Assembly (NCBI GenBank): GCA_903884945.1
Contig: CAISGR010000155.1
Coordinates: 1-64,000, forward strand
Length of the DNA: 64,000 bases
Origin: an uncultured bacterium
GTDB lineage: Bacteria; Pseudomonadota; Alphaproteobacteria; Sphingomonadales; Sphingomonadaceae
Reading direction: 5' to 3'
Part shown: piece by piece, positions 44,386-53,038 of the stretch
How positions within the stretch are numbered: the stretch's first letter is position 1
Layout: every line of letters begins with the position of its first letter
Notes under the pieces: model-generated
The model's input: only the letters and a program-made list of their open reading frames with translations
Told to the model about the DNA's origin: nothing
The model's database searches: none
Position numbers and translations under genes: made by a program

Positions 44386-44987
44386 TCCTCGCGCTGCTGC
44401 TGGCTGCGGCGCCGCCGCAGACGGCGGTGGAGGCCGAGCGCGCCTTTGTCCGCGCTGCGCAGGCCGAGGGGCAGTGGACGGCGTTTCGCCGCTTCGCCGC
44501 GGAAGATGCGGTGATGTTCGCGCCGCAGCCGGTCAATCCCCGGCAGTTCCTCAAGGATCGCAAGGATCCCCCGGCGGCGCTGATGTGGTGGCCGGCGGAC
44601 AGCTTCGTCTCGTGCGACGGCGGCTTCGCGATCAACACCGGCCCGTGGATGCGGCCCGCCGGCGAAGCGTTCGGCTATTTCACCACCGTCTGGCGGCGCG
44701 AGCCCGATGGCGGCTGGCAATGGACGGTGGATGGCGGAGACGGCCTTGCCGCGCCGCGCCCGGCGGGGGACGCGCCGAAGGTCCGCCGCGCATCGTGCGC
44801 GGGCAGCCCGGCCACCGTCGCCGCGGTGCGCTACCGCGACGGCGAGACGGGCGAGGGCCAGTCGGCGGATCGCACGCTCGCCTGGCGCTGGCACGTCGCG
44901 CCCGATGGCGCGCGCAGCTTCGATGCCTGGCTGTGGGACGGGCGTGCGATGCGCCCGGTCCGGGCCGATCGGATCGCCGCGCCATGA
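44382..44987 (+). CDS. Exported protein of unknown function (SnoaL/DUF4440-like)
   Basis: A 201-residue protein beginning at a GTG that overlaps the folD stop. The first ~14 residues ([14 protein letters not shown]) look like a short signal peptide. The body ([53 protein letters not shown]) has the helix-then-sheet look of NTF2-like SnoaL/DUF4440 proteins, which often bind small ligands or act as accessory enzymes. The C-terminal half ([27 protein letters not shown]) is extra. Function not known. Confidence 0.8.
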   Translation: MILALLLAAAPPQTAVEAERAFVRAAQAEGQWTAFRRFAAEDAVMFAPQPVNPRQFLKDRKDPPAALMWWPADSFVSCDGGFAINTGPWMRPAGEAFGYFTTVWRREPDGGWQWTVDGGDGLAAPRPAGDAPKVRRASCAGSPATVAAVRYRDGETGEGQSADRTLAWRWHVAPDGARSFDAWLWDGRAMRPVRADRIAAP

Positions 44988-45619
44988 TCGCGGCCCCGAT
45001 GATCGCGCTCTATGTCTCCTCGCTGATCACCTTCTTCGTGGTGATCGATCCGCCGGGCTGCGCGCCGATCTATGCCGGCCTGTCGAAGGGCGCCACGCCG
45101 GTGCACCGGCGGGCGATGGCGCTGCGCGCGGTGCTGGTCGCCTCGGCCATCCTGTTCGTCTTCGCGCTGTTCGGCGAGGATCTGCTCCACGCGCTCGGCA
45201 TCAGCCTGGCCAGCTTCCGCATCGCGGGCGGGATCATGCTGTTCCTGATCGCGCTGGAAATGGTGTTCGAGAAGCGCACCCAGCGCCGCGAGGACCGCGC
45301 CCAGAAGATCATCGAGACGCCCGAGGTCGAGGATGTCTCGATCTTCCCGATGGCGATGCCGATGATCGCCGGCCCGGGCTCGATCGCCAGCGTGATGCTG
45401 CTGATGAGCCGCGCCGACGGGCTGGAGGCCTCGGTCGTGATCCTCGGCGCGCTGGCGACGATCCTGCTGCTCACGCTCGTCGCGCTGCTCGCGGCGGGGC
45501 CGATCATGCGGATCCTCGGCGTGAAGATCGAGGCAGTGATCACGCGCCTGCTCGGCGTGCTGCTCGCCGCGCTCGCGGTGCAGTTCGTGATCGACGGGGT
45601 GAGGATCAGCCTGCTCTGA
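44984..45619 (+). CDS. MarC-family integral membrane protein
   Basis: A 211-residue protein with six hydrophobic segments. The MarC/YhgN signature appears as FFVVIDPPGCAPIYAGLSKGATPVHRR, SLASFRIAGGIMLFLIALEMV and FPMAMPMIAGPGSIASVML. Despite the name, the family has no proven role in drug resistance. Its start overlaps the previous stop (ATGA), placing it last in the yggT-folD operon. Confidence 0.93.
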   Translation: MIAAPMIALYVSSLITFFVVIDPPGCAPIYAGLSKGATPVHRRAMALRAVLVASAILFVFALFGEDLLHALGISLASFRIAGGIMLFLIALEMVFEKRTQRREDRAQKIIETPEVEDVSIFPMAMPMIAGPGSIASVMLLMSRADGLEASVVILGALATILLLTLVALLAAGPIMRILGVKIEAVITRLLGVLLAALAVQFVIDGVRISLL

Positions 45620-45738
45620 CGGGGGCATCGCTACCGCTGACTGATTTGATCGGATCGGCTGAGCACGCAGCCAAAACACGAACGCTGTCGATCCGCGCGC
45701 AGGTTGCGACCTTCGCCTTGAGGCGTTAGCCTGTCGGC

Positions 45739-45888
45739 ATGAGCAAATTCACCCCTGTCGGCGCGCTGATCGTCTGCTGGTTCATCGGCATCATCGTCGG
45801 AAAACCGGGACTGTGGTTTCCGCTTGGAATACTGGCCATGGTCATCATCGCATTGCTTCGGAAGCAGCGCGGTTCATCTCGGCGATAA
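45739..45888 (+). CDS. Small two-helix membrane protein (49 aa)
   Basis: A 49-residue ORF with two hydrophobic stretches (VGALIVCWFIGIIVG and FPLGILAMVIIALL) separated by KPGLW, and a basic tail RKQRGSSRR that would keep the C-terminus cytoplasmic. The composition differs sharply from random frames of this GC content. There is no convincing Shine-Dalgarno. Function unknown. Confidence 0.45.
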   Translation: MSKFTPVGALIVCWFIGIIVGKPGLWFPLGILAMVIIALLRKQRGSSRR

Positions 45889-46040
45889 TCTCGTCAACGA
45901 TCGGCCTGTGCATCGAGAGCGCTTGATGGTGGCTCTGCGGGCATGACATTGGCAGGGGTCATCGATCCCCGCGCCGATCAATCATTGTTACGGCGGTCCC
46001 CCCGATTTTTGCGCTTTTGCACAGCCTCCACCCGCTGCCC

Positions 46041-47828
46041 TCAGTGAATCCGCCACAGCCGCAGCGGCGAGTTCTTCGGCAGCGGCACCGGCTCCAGCCA
46101 GGCCGGAACCTGCTTGCGCGCCAGCTGGTCGTAGAAGCCGCCCGGGTTGCGCGACCGGTAGACGGTCGATTCGGCCATGTCCGGGCACACCAGCAGCAGC
46201 GTCGCGCCGTGCCGGTGCGCGATCGCGCGGAAATTGTCCGCGGTGCCGCCAAAGGCGTGCTGCACGTCGAGGATCGCGTCGCCGTTGCGGTGATAGGGGC
46301 CGGCCACCGCATCGTGATGCGTCACGGTGATCAGGCGCGGCCCGAGGTCGACAAAGGTGAAGATGGTCTGCGCCGGCAGCCGGTTGAGCGGCGCCATGGC
46401 CGGGATCGTCGGGCAGCGGGCGCTCGCCCGGTTGACCTGCTGGATGCGCTTGCTCTGCCGGCTGACCGGCAGATAGTTGATCCCGCCCGCGAACAGCCCG
46501 GAGACGACGAGGAAGGCGGCGACCGTGCCGAGCACGCGCACCGGCATCGAGCGGCTGTTCAGGCACCAGGGCAGGATGATCCAGGCCAGCGCGGTCGCGC
46601 CCGGCACCGCCAGCAGCTGCGCCGCCGGCCCGGCGCGCGCCTGCCACAGCAGCATCGCCGCGGCGAAGCTGCAGAACAGCAGCACCGGCAGCCAGCCATT
46701 GACCTTCGGCGTGCCGCGCGCGCGCCAGGTCGCGATGCATGCCCCGATGATCCCGATCACCGGCAGCGCGACGATCGGGAAGGCGGTGCCGATCGGATGC
46801 TTGTAGATCGGCCGCGCCTCGCGGACATTGTCCAGCCAGTTGCGCGCCAGCTCGGGCGAGACCTGTTCCGGCCGGCCCAGGCATTGCGGGAAGAGCAGCG
46901 CGAAGCCGGCGACGATCGCGATCCCGGCCACCACCGCGAGCGCGAGCCGCAGCCAGCGCTGTTCGGGGTTGAGCCGGCCGAGCAGGAACAGCAGCACGCC
47001 CGCCGCGATCATCACGCTCAGCCATACCGGGGTCAGCGCGTCGCAGCGCAGCACTTCGTTGGCGTTGGAGGCGAACAGCGCATAGCCGAGCGCGCTGCCG
47101 CCGCCGAGCGAGAGCGCATAGACGCTCATGCGCGGCGCGTCGGCCCGGTCCCACACCCAGCGCAGCGCGATGATCGCGCCCGCCATCGCGGCATAGGGCA
47201 GCATCTCGAGCCCGATGGTGAGCGAGACGGCGCTGGCCACGCCGACGATCATCCCGCCCCGCGCGCCCTTCGGGTCGCACAGCCCGGCGACGGTCAGGCT
47301 CAGCATGGCGAGCTGCCAGCCATGATGGTCGATCCGCTCGGGCATATACATCTGCAGCGTTGCGGTGCAGCTCGCGATCAGGAAGACGATCGCCAGCGGC
47401 CAGGCGAGCCCGCTCACCAGCCGGCGCACGGTCGCGGCCAGCCCGATCATGGCGATGCTCAGCGGCAGCAGCGGGGCGATGCCGCAGGCCAGCCGCTCCG
47501 CCTGCGCCACGCCGACGAACGGCTTGAACAGCAGGATCAGCCCGGCGATCGGCAGGTCGACCAGCCGGCTCCAGTGGATGTCGAATCCGGCGGGCGGGTT
47601 GAGCCGGTACTGGCGCAGGTCGTACCAGCCCTGCCCGTCGAGCAGCGCGCGCACCTGCATCAGCCGCATATTGTCGTCGGTGTCGCCCAGCGCGAGCCAG
47701 TGGACGTAATTCCACCGCAGATACAGGTAGAAGGCCGCGATCACCGCCCAGGCGAGGAGCGTCAGCCGCAACCAGTGGCGGTCAAGCTCGGCCACGATCT
47801 CGGGCGGGTTGCTGGCGGTATCGTTCAA
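46041..47828 (-). CDS. GT-C-fold membrane glycosyltransferase-like protein
   Basis: A 595-residue protein with about 12 membrane segments and a C-terminal soluble part from about residue 470. The first periplasmic loop carries an acidic motif, GDTDDNMRLMQVRALL, and the next PERIDHHGWQLAML, both matching the catalytic acidic loop and the DHH-type motif of the oligosaccharyltransferase/ArnT-like GT-C group. Such enzymes use polyprenyl-phosphate sugar donors on the periplasmic face. Next to GtrA- and GtrB-like genes it is the probable acceptor-specific transferase of a Gtr-type module. The acceptor is unknown. Confidence 0.8.
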   Translation of the reverse strand: MNDTASNPPEIVAELDRHWLRLTLLAWAVIAAFYLYLRWNYVHWLALGDTDDNMRLMQVRALLDGQGWYDLRQYRLNPPAGFDIHWSRLVDLPIAGLILLFKPFVGVAQAERLACGIAPLLPLSIAMIGLAATVRRLVSGLAWPLAIVFLIASCTATLQMYMPERIDHHGWQLAMLSLTVAGLCDPKGARGGMIVGVASAVSLTIGLEMLPYAAMAGAIIALRWVWDRADAPRMSVYALSLGGGSALGYALFASNANEVLRCDALTPVWLSVMIAAGVLLFLLGRLNPEQRWLRLALAVVAGIAIVAGFALLFPQCLGRPEQVSPELARNWLDNVREARPIYKHPIGTAFPIVALPVIGIIGACIATWRARGTPKVNGWLPVLLFCSFAAAMLLWQARAGPAAQLLAVPGATALAWIILPWCLNSRSMPVRVLGTVAAFLVVSGLFAGGINYLPVSRQSKRIQQVNRASARCPTIPAMAPLNRLPAQTIFTFVDLGPRLITVTHHDAVAGPYHRNGDAILDVQHAFGGTADNFRAIAHRHGATLLLVCPDMAESTVYRSRNPGGFYDQLARKQVPAWLEPVPLPKNSPLRLWRIH

Positions 47829-47887
47829 AGGGCTTCCCTCGCTATCGTTCGCGCTCTAGTGCCACCGCCACAAAGGGCAAGGTACGC

Positions 47888-48334
47888 GTGACGGCGATTT
47901 TCAGACAGATCGAAAGCTGGCGGACGGGCGGCGTGCTCGCCCAGCTGATTCGCTTCGGCATCGCCGGGGGGATTTCGAGCGTCATCTATTTCGCGGTCTA
48001 TATGCCGCTGACGCTCTATGTCTTCGGGCCCCGGCTCGCGGTGCTCGCGGTCCCGCCCGCCTTCCTCGTGGCGGTGGTGTTCGGCTTCTTCCTGCACAGC
48101 GCCTGGAGCTTCAAGGGGCACGGCACGCGCGACCAGAGCGGGCGCCAGCACGCCAAGTTCTTCGTCGTGCAGACCTTCGGCCTGGTGCTCAACGCCGCCT
48201 TCACCTGGATCATCACCGGGCCGCTGTTCCATGGCTCCCCCTGGCTGCCGATGATTCCGGTGCTTACGATAACCCCGGTCGCGACCTTCGCGCTCAACCG
48301 CCAATGGGTGTTCGGCAATGATGGTCAGGTCTGA
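47888..48334 (+). CDS. GtrA-family lipid-linked sugar flippase
   Basis: A 148-residue protein with four membrane helices. QLIRFGIAGGISSVIYFAVYM is the typical first helix and NAAFTWIITG with TFALNRQWVF the conserved C-terminal end. GtrA proteins move undecaprenyl-phosphate-linked sugars across the inner membrane. The start is GTG. The stop overlaps the methyltransferase ATG (TGATG), so the two are coupled. It is divergent from the GT-C gene. Confidence 0.9.
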   Translation: MTAIFRQIESWRTGGVLAQLIRFGIAGGISSVIYFAVYMPLTLYVFGPRLAVLAVPPAFLVAVVFGFFLHSAWSFKGHGTRDQSGRQHAKFFVVQTFGLVLNAAFTWIITGPLFHGSPWLPMIPVLTITPVATFALNRQWVFGNDGQV

Positions 48335-49077
48335 TGGATAGAATCGTCTACGATCGCATGGCGGCGCATGATTCGACGCACTGGTGGTATACCGCGCGGC
48401 GCGACATCCTGGCCGATTTCCTGGCGCGCGAGGGCCATCTGCCACGCGACGCGCGCATTCTCGAGATCGGCTGCGGCACCGGGCACAATCTCCCGATGCT
48501 CGCTGCCTTCGGCACGGTCGACGCGATCGAGATCGATCCCGCCGCGCGCGAGATCGCGAGCGCGCGGCTCGGCAAGCCGGTCGGCGCGGCGCCGCTGCCC
48601 GATCTCACCGGGGTCGAGCGCGGCAGCTACGATCTGGTCGCGGTGCTCGACGTGGTCGAGCATATCGCGGACGATGTCGCGGCGCTGAAGGCGATGGCGG
48701 CCTGCCTGAAGCCGGGCGGCAAGATCCTGATCACCGTGCCCGCGCACCAGTGGATGTGGAGCGCGCACGACGTCGTGAACCACCACCACCGCCGCTATTC
48801 GAAGGCATCGCTCGCGGCTGCGATCCGCGCGGCGGGGCTCGAGCCGCGCAAGCTCGGCTATTTCAACTCGCTGCTCTTCCCGCTCGCCGCCGCGTCGCGG
48901 CTGGCCGGCCGCCTCACCGGCAAGGACGACAGCGACGATTCGCCGCCGCCCCGGCTGCTGAACACGCTGTTCGAGGCGATCTTCCGCCTCGAGCGTCACC
49001 TGGTCGGGCGGGTCCCGCTCTCGCCGGGGGTCTCGATCATCACGCTGGCCATGCCGGGCGGCGGCTCGGCCCGGTAG
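48334..49077 (+). CDS. Class I SAM-dependent methyltransferase
   Basis: A 247-residue protein. HWWYTARRDILADFLAREG precedes motif I ILEIGCGTGHNLPMLA (SAM-binding glycine loop), the acidic motif II AIEIDPAAREIA and motif IV YDLVAVLDVVEHIADD. PAHQWMWSAHDVVNHHHRRYS is seen in methyltransferases of envelope-glycan and glycolipid loci. It likely methylates a sugar, lipid or quinone-like acceptor. Its 3' end overlaps the convergent GtrB-like gene by 82 nt. Confidence 0.87.
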   Translation: MDRIVYDRMAAHDSTHWWYTARRDILADFLAREGHLPRDARILEIGCGTGHNLPMLAAFGTVDAIEIDPAAREIASARLGKPVGAAPLPDLTGVERGSYDLVAVLDVVEHIADDVAALKAMAACLKPGGKILITVPAHQWMWSAHDVVNHHHRRYSKASLAAAIRAAGLEPRKLGYFNSLLFPLAAASRLAGRLTGKDDSDDSPPPRLLNTLFEAIFRLERHLVGRVPLSPGVSIITLAMPGGGSAR

Positions 49078-50033
49078 CCGAGCGTCGCCTGGCCCTGCAC
49101 CGGGCCGGCGATATCGGCGACGAGATAGAGCGGCCGCCGCTTCGATTCGACATAGAGCCGGCCGAGATATTCGCCGATCATGCCGAGCACGAACATCTGC
49201 ACCGCGCCGAGCAGCACGACGACCAGCATGGTCGAGGTCCAGCCCTGCACCGCGCTGCCGCTGACAAAGCCGATCGCGATATAGACGAACAGCAGCAGCG
49301 AGGCCGCGGTGAGCGCGAGGCCGACATGGCTGGCGAAGCGCAGCGGCGCGGTCGAGAAGCCGGTGACGGCGTCGAGCGCGAAGCGCACCATCTTGCCCAG
49401 CGGATATTTGGTCTCGCCGGCATGGCGCTCGGCGCGGTCGTAGATGAACGGCACCTGGCGGAAGCCGACCCAGGCGACCATGCCGCGGATGAAGCGCGCC
49501 TGTTCGGGCAGCGACAGGAAGGCGTCGAGCGCGCGGCGGCTCATCAGCCGGAAATCGCCGGTGTCGAGCGGGATCGGCGTGTCGGTGATGCGGTCGAGCA
49601 TGCGGTAGAAGACCGCCGCGGTCGCCTTCTTGAAGATGCTCTCGCCCTCGCGCTTGCGACGCACGGCATAGACGACATCGGCCTGCTGCGCCGCCATCGC
49701 GGCGCGCATGTCGCCCAGCAGCTCGGGCGGATCCTGCAGGTCGGCATCGATGATCAGGATCTGCTCGCCCGCGCACAGGTCGAGCCCGGCGGTCAGCGCG
49801 AGCTGGTGGCCATGGTTGCGCGACAGGTTGATCGCGACGAGGTGCGGATCGGCGGCGGAAAGGCGCTGCATCACCGGCCAGCTCTCGTCGCGCGAGCCGT
49901 CATTGACGAACAGGATCTCGAAATCCTCGCCCACCGCCGCGCGCGCGGCGGCGGCGACGCGCGCATGGAGCAGGTCCAGGCAGGCGGCTTCGTTGTAGCA
50001 GGGGACGACGATGGAGAGCGCGGGGCGGTGCAT
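48996..50033 (-). CDS. GtrB/DPM1-like family 2 glycosyltransferase
   Basis: A 345-residue inner-membrane GT2 enzyme. The catalytic N-terminal domain has SIVVPCYNEAACL, FVNDGSRDESW, DADLQDPPELL and GTGDFRLM-like DTGDFRLMSRRAL, followed by two membrane helices (about 225-245 and 260-285) and a cytosolic tail. This is the bactoprenol-glucosyltransferase/dolichol-phosphate-mannose synthase-like type that loads undecaprenyl phosphate with a sugar. The ATG at the start of MHRPALSIVVP is preferred to a start seven codons earlier. With GtrA and the GT-C gene it completes a Gtr-like three-protein pathway. Confidence 0.92.
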   Translation of the reverse strand: MHRPALSIVVPCYNEAACLDLLHARVAAAARAAVGEDFEILFVNDGSRDESWPVMQRLSAADPHLVAINLSRNHGHQLALTAGLDLCAGEQILIIDADLQDPPELLGDMRAAMAAQQADVVYAVRRKREGESIFKKATAAVFYRMLDRITDTPIPLDTGDFRLMSRRALDAFLSLPEQARFIRGMVAWVGFRQVPFIYDRAERHAGETKYPLGKMVRFALDAVTGFSTAPLRFASHVGLALTAASLLLFVYIAIGFVSGSAVQGWTSTMLVVVLLGAVQMFVLGMIGEYLGRLYVESKRRPLYLVADIAGPVQGQATLGYRAEPPPGMASVMIETPGESGTRPTR

Positions 50034-50331
50034 GGGCGGGCGGTTTAGCGGCAAGTCGCGCGCGCGTCATCGGGAGATTGCGCGGGATCAGGCGCGACCG
50101 GGGCGGCCACCGGCCGTCGCACCGCCCGCCCCATTGCCGGATGTCCCCGGATCGAGGGGCGGTACGGCGCGCCGGGCGCGCATGGCGGGGCGTGGCGGCA
50201 TCCCGACGAAATCGCGGGGAATCAAGCGCTCCGGCGATCGGAGAAACGGGGTGGCAAGCGCGCAGCGCCGTCGCTAGCATCCCGGGCGGAGACCCTGATT
50301 GCCGGAATCCCGGCTGATAGCGCGAGGCCAA

Positions 50332-50775
50332 ATGGGCATTTCTTCCGTGTCGATCGTGACCGCAATGCTGGCTGCCGCCGGCCTTGGAGCGCCCGCTGCC
50401 GCGCCGTCGCAATGGGCGCTGCGAAGCATCGCTCCGGGCGGGCCCCTGTGCCGCGCGGAGAAATCCGGGGACGCCGTCGACACCCAGATTGCCCGGAACA
50501 ATGCGGACAAGCTGGTCCTGGTCGTCGGCCACCCGGACTGGGAGCACAATGAGGCGCCCGTCCCCATGACGATCTCCGTGGACAATGGGCCGGCGGTGTC
50601 GCTGGATGGCACTGCGATCGGCCCCGTGGTTCTCGTCGTCATCAAGGATGACACGCTCACGGCGCGGCTGAAGACGGCGCGCAAGGTGACCTGGAATCTT
50701 CCCTGGGGCCGTTTCACCGCCAGGGTCGAGGGGCTGGGCGAGGCGTTCGATTCGATCGCATTCTGCGGGGGATAG
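50332..50775 (+). CDS. Small secreted protein of unknown function
   Basis: A 147-residue protein with a signal peptide (MGISSVSIVTAMLAAAGLGAPAAA). The mature part has a single-domain look with two Cys (near PLCRAEK and in the C-terminal IAFCGG) that could form a disulfide. TISVDNGPAVSLDGTAIG and FTARVEGLGEAFDSIAF suggest a beta-sandwich. GAGG precedes the ATG. The ~300 bp upstream is GC-rich with no supported feature. Not recognised. Confidence 0.75.
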   Translation: MGISSVSIVTAMLAAAGLGAPAAAPSQWALRSIAPGGPLCRAEKSGDAVDTQIARNNADKLVLVVGHPDWEHNEAPVPMTISVDNGPAVSLDGTAIGPVVLVVIKDDTLTARLKTARKVTWNLPWGRFTARVEGLGEAFDSIAFCGG

Positions 50776-51655
50776 GCCTTGCGGCAGCATCGATGTTTCC
50801 CGCGGGCGTGACGCCGGGACCCAGCGCCTGCACCGCAACGGGCGCACGATGCTGCGCCACGGGCGGGAGGCAAGCGATGCCCCGGCCGGGGAAGCGGCGG
50901 CGATCGAGGCGCGCCTCCGCACTGCGTTGCCGGCCATGGCGTTTCGAGGAAGCGGAGCGGTTGGCGGTCGAGGCGGCGCTCAAGCAGGAACTCGTCCAGC
51001 GCATCGACAGATTGTCCTTGACCGAACTGCTGTCGGCGCATCGCGCGACGGATATGGCTCCCACGCGGCGAAACTAGCGTGCTTGCATGCCGATCCCCAA
51101 CGCTGGCCCTCTCCCCAGGCCAGAAATTGAAGGGGCGCCATACTTACTTGCGCTTCGGATCTCGCGGTGTGATCAAAAGCCCATGGGCCGCTTTGTCCGC
51201 GTCGACGTCCCGAGCGTCGCGCGCCACGCGACGCAGCGGCAGTCGCCGACAACCGGTCTTATTGGGGCGGGGCAATGACTGTAGCGCCCGTCGCAAGTTC
51301 GTGGCGACGGCCTGTCCGGCGAGTGGTGCCTCGCTGGTGCCTGGCGCCCCGATCCCGATGCGCTGCCGGCGATGCCTCGGCCGAGGAGGCGGTCGTGATC
51401 GAGGCGCGTGTCCCTCTCGCGCACGTGCGCGCCGAAGGGCTTGGTTTGGGATGGTGTACAAGATATTCCCGATATTCAGCCACCGGTTCCCTCATTAGGC
51501 ACCGCGCCCGCCGGCAGAAGCCCGGTCGCGCGGCGTTGCCCCGCGCCGGAATGTCACGGTCGAGACACATTCGCGACAGAACTCAAATTATTCCCCGAGC
51601 GACGCCGTGAGCGTCCCGATACGACTATAATATCGGCAACAGCGTGGAGGAATAG
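50776..51655. other. 880-bp stretch without a convincing gene
   Basis: Open frames occur throughout but none combines a ribosome site with protein-like order. One plus-strand frame ending at 51077 finishes FEEAERLAVEAALKQELVQRIDRLSLTELL, which looks genuinely helical. Just upstream, the neighbouring frame reads GEAAAIEARLRTALPAMAF, so a frameshifted small gene near 50945 is possible. A 7-bp perfect hairpin CCGTCGC/GCGACGG lies at 51288-51310. GGAGG at the right edge belongs to the next gene. Confidence 0.4.
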
Positions 51656-51865
51656 ATGGCCCTACCGTTACCCACATCCCCGTGCTGGCAAAAGCTGGCG
51701 AACGGTGGACTGGCGACACTCCGGACCGACAATATCGCCACCCAGATGCTGTCGAAGCGCATGGAGCGCAGCAGCGCGCCGGTGTCGCAAAAAGCGGCAG
51801 AAATCCATGAATATTATGCAAAATGGGAGCGGAGCCTTGCTCATGAAATCGCCCAGTTCAGCTGA
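51656..51865 (+). CDS. Small protein upstream of and coupled to a DUF6976-like gene
   Basis: A 69-residue ORF with GGAGG 5 nt before its ATG. It begins MALPLPTSPCWQKLANGG and ends in an amphipathic helix SQKAAEIHEYYAKWERSLAHE. No signal peptide or membrane segment. Its last 23 nt overlap the next gene in another frame, so translation of the two is probably coupled. The small charged C-terminal helix suggests a partner or regulator of the following protein. Family not recognised. Confidence 0.7.
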   Translation: MALPLPTSPCWQKLANGGLATLRTDNIATQMLSKRMERSSAPVSQKAAEIHEYYAKWERSLAHEIAQFS

Positions 51866-52862
51866 GTTCCAACCTCACCAGACCAATGGCCTGCTCTGCA
51901 TCGCGGATGCCGCCGCGCTGATCCGGTCGGGATTGCCCCTGTCTGTCGCCGGGCCGGAATCGGCGATGGACGCGCTGCCGGCCGGCAACTGGATCGGCGG
52001 CACCACGCCCTATTTCATGACTGCAGACGGCGGCCGGGTCGTCACCCATGGCCAGGTCTTCGTGACCGACCTGTCGGCGATCGGCAGCGTGCGGATCGCG
52101 CGCTATGGTGCTGACGCGCTCGCCGATATCTCCGGTAACGGGCCGGACCGGGGCTTCTCGCTCGCGGTAATCCCGGCGGGATCGGTCTGCCACGAACGCT
52201 TCGCCAACGAGGCGGCGGATTATCCAGAGGCGTTCCTGCGCCCCACCGTCGGCTGGATCGCGGGCGTCGATCTCGCTGACCGGACGGCCACCGCCAAGGT
52301 CTATGACGGCACCGGCCCCACCAAGCTGACCGACGGCGCGGTGGTCGCGCACATCACGCAAGATGACGACGCGCTGCTGTCGATCGAGATCGTCAATCCG
52401 TTCACCCCGGGTACCGGAGACGTGCTCCGCTTCGAGGAAACGGGCTTCGCGCCGACGCATTGCGTCATCGACGGCATCCGGACCAACTTCGCCGCCTATC
52501 TCGTCGAACACGGCATGGCCGATGGCGCGTTGCCGCTGGTGGGCGATTTCGCGGGCGCACACATCAATGTCTCGATCAAGTCGGTCGATCTCGGTGCGCA
52601 ATCGGTGACGCTTTACGCCCCGGTGTTCCCCGGCGTTGATTATCGCTTCGCCGCGCCGCTTGCCGATTACGCTGGGACGTTCCGCGAAAAGCTGGCCGAC
52701 CACCCGCTCGAAGGCGCGGTCTGGTCCTGCAACTGCATCCTGAACTTCCTGTTCGGGGCGCTCGAAGGCAAGGCGATCGGCGGCGTCGCCGGGCCGGTCA
52801 CTTTCGGCGAGATCGCCTATCAGTTGCTCAACCAGACGATGGTGCTCGTCCGCCAGAACTGA
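51843..52862 (+). CDS. Conserved protein resembling DUF6976
   Basis: A 339-residue soluble protein. Segments such as GNWIGGTTPYFMTADGG, FSLAVIPAGSVCHERFANEA, RPTVGWIAGVDL, VFPGVDYRFAAPLADY and WSCNCILNFLFGALEGK, followed by GPVTFGEIAYQLLNQTMV, agree with my memory of the DUF6976 family, whose function is unknown. The CNC triad and GxxxGxVxFGE region look like potential binding or catalytic sites. MKSPSSAEF is chosen as start because GGAG/CGGAG lies upstream and it overlaps the preceding ORF slightly. Family membership should be verified by search. Confidence 0.75.
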   Translation: MKSPSSAEFQPHQTNGLLCIADAAALIRSGLPLSVAGPESAMDALPAGNWIGGTTPYFMTADGGRVVTHGQVFVTDLSAIGSVRIARYGADALADISGNGPDRGFSLAVIPAGSVCHERFANEAADYPEAFLRPTVGWIAGVDLADRTATAKVYDGTGPTKLTDGAVVAHITQDDDALLSIEIVNPFTPGTGDVLRFEETGFAPTHCVIDGIRTNFAAYLVEHGMADGALPLVGDFAGAHINVSIKSVDLGAQSVTLYAPVFPGVDYRFAAPLADYAGTFREKLADHPLEGAVWSCNCILNFLFGALEGKAIGGVAGPVTFGEIAYQLLNQTMVLVRQN

Positions 52863-53038
52863 CGCTCCGTCCGGTCGCCACGCGAGGGCCTTTCAACGGG
52901 TGTTGCGGCATGGGGTGGGCGGGCTCCGATCGGCGGTTGATCCCGGAGGGCTGGTGCCAGGCTGAGGCCGCCGTCGAGCCGATCCGGCAAGGGGGAATCC
53001 GGCCCCCCCGATGGTGCTGCGCCCTCCCGGCGCGGGCA

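Noticed and set aside
51288..51310. Perfect 7-bp hairpin considered as a terminator or small RNA
   Set aside because: Isolated, without a T-run, adjacent gene end or promoter; such stems are frequent at this GC content.
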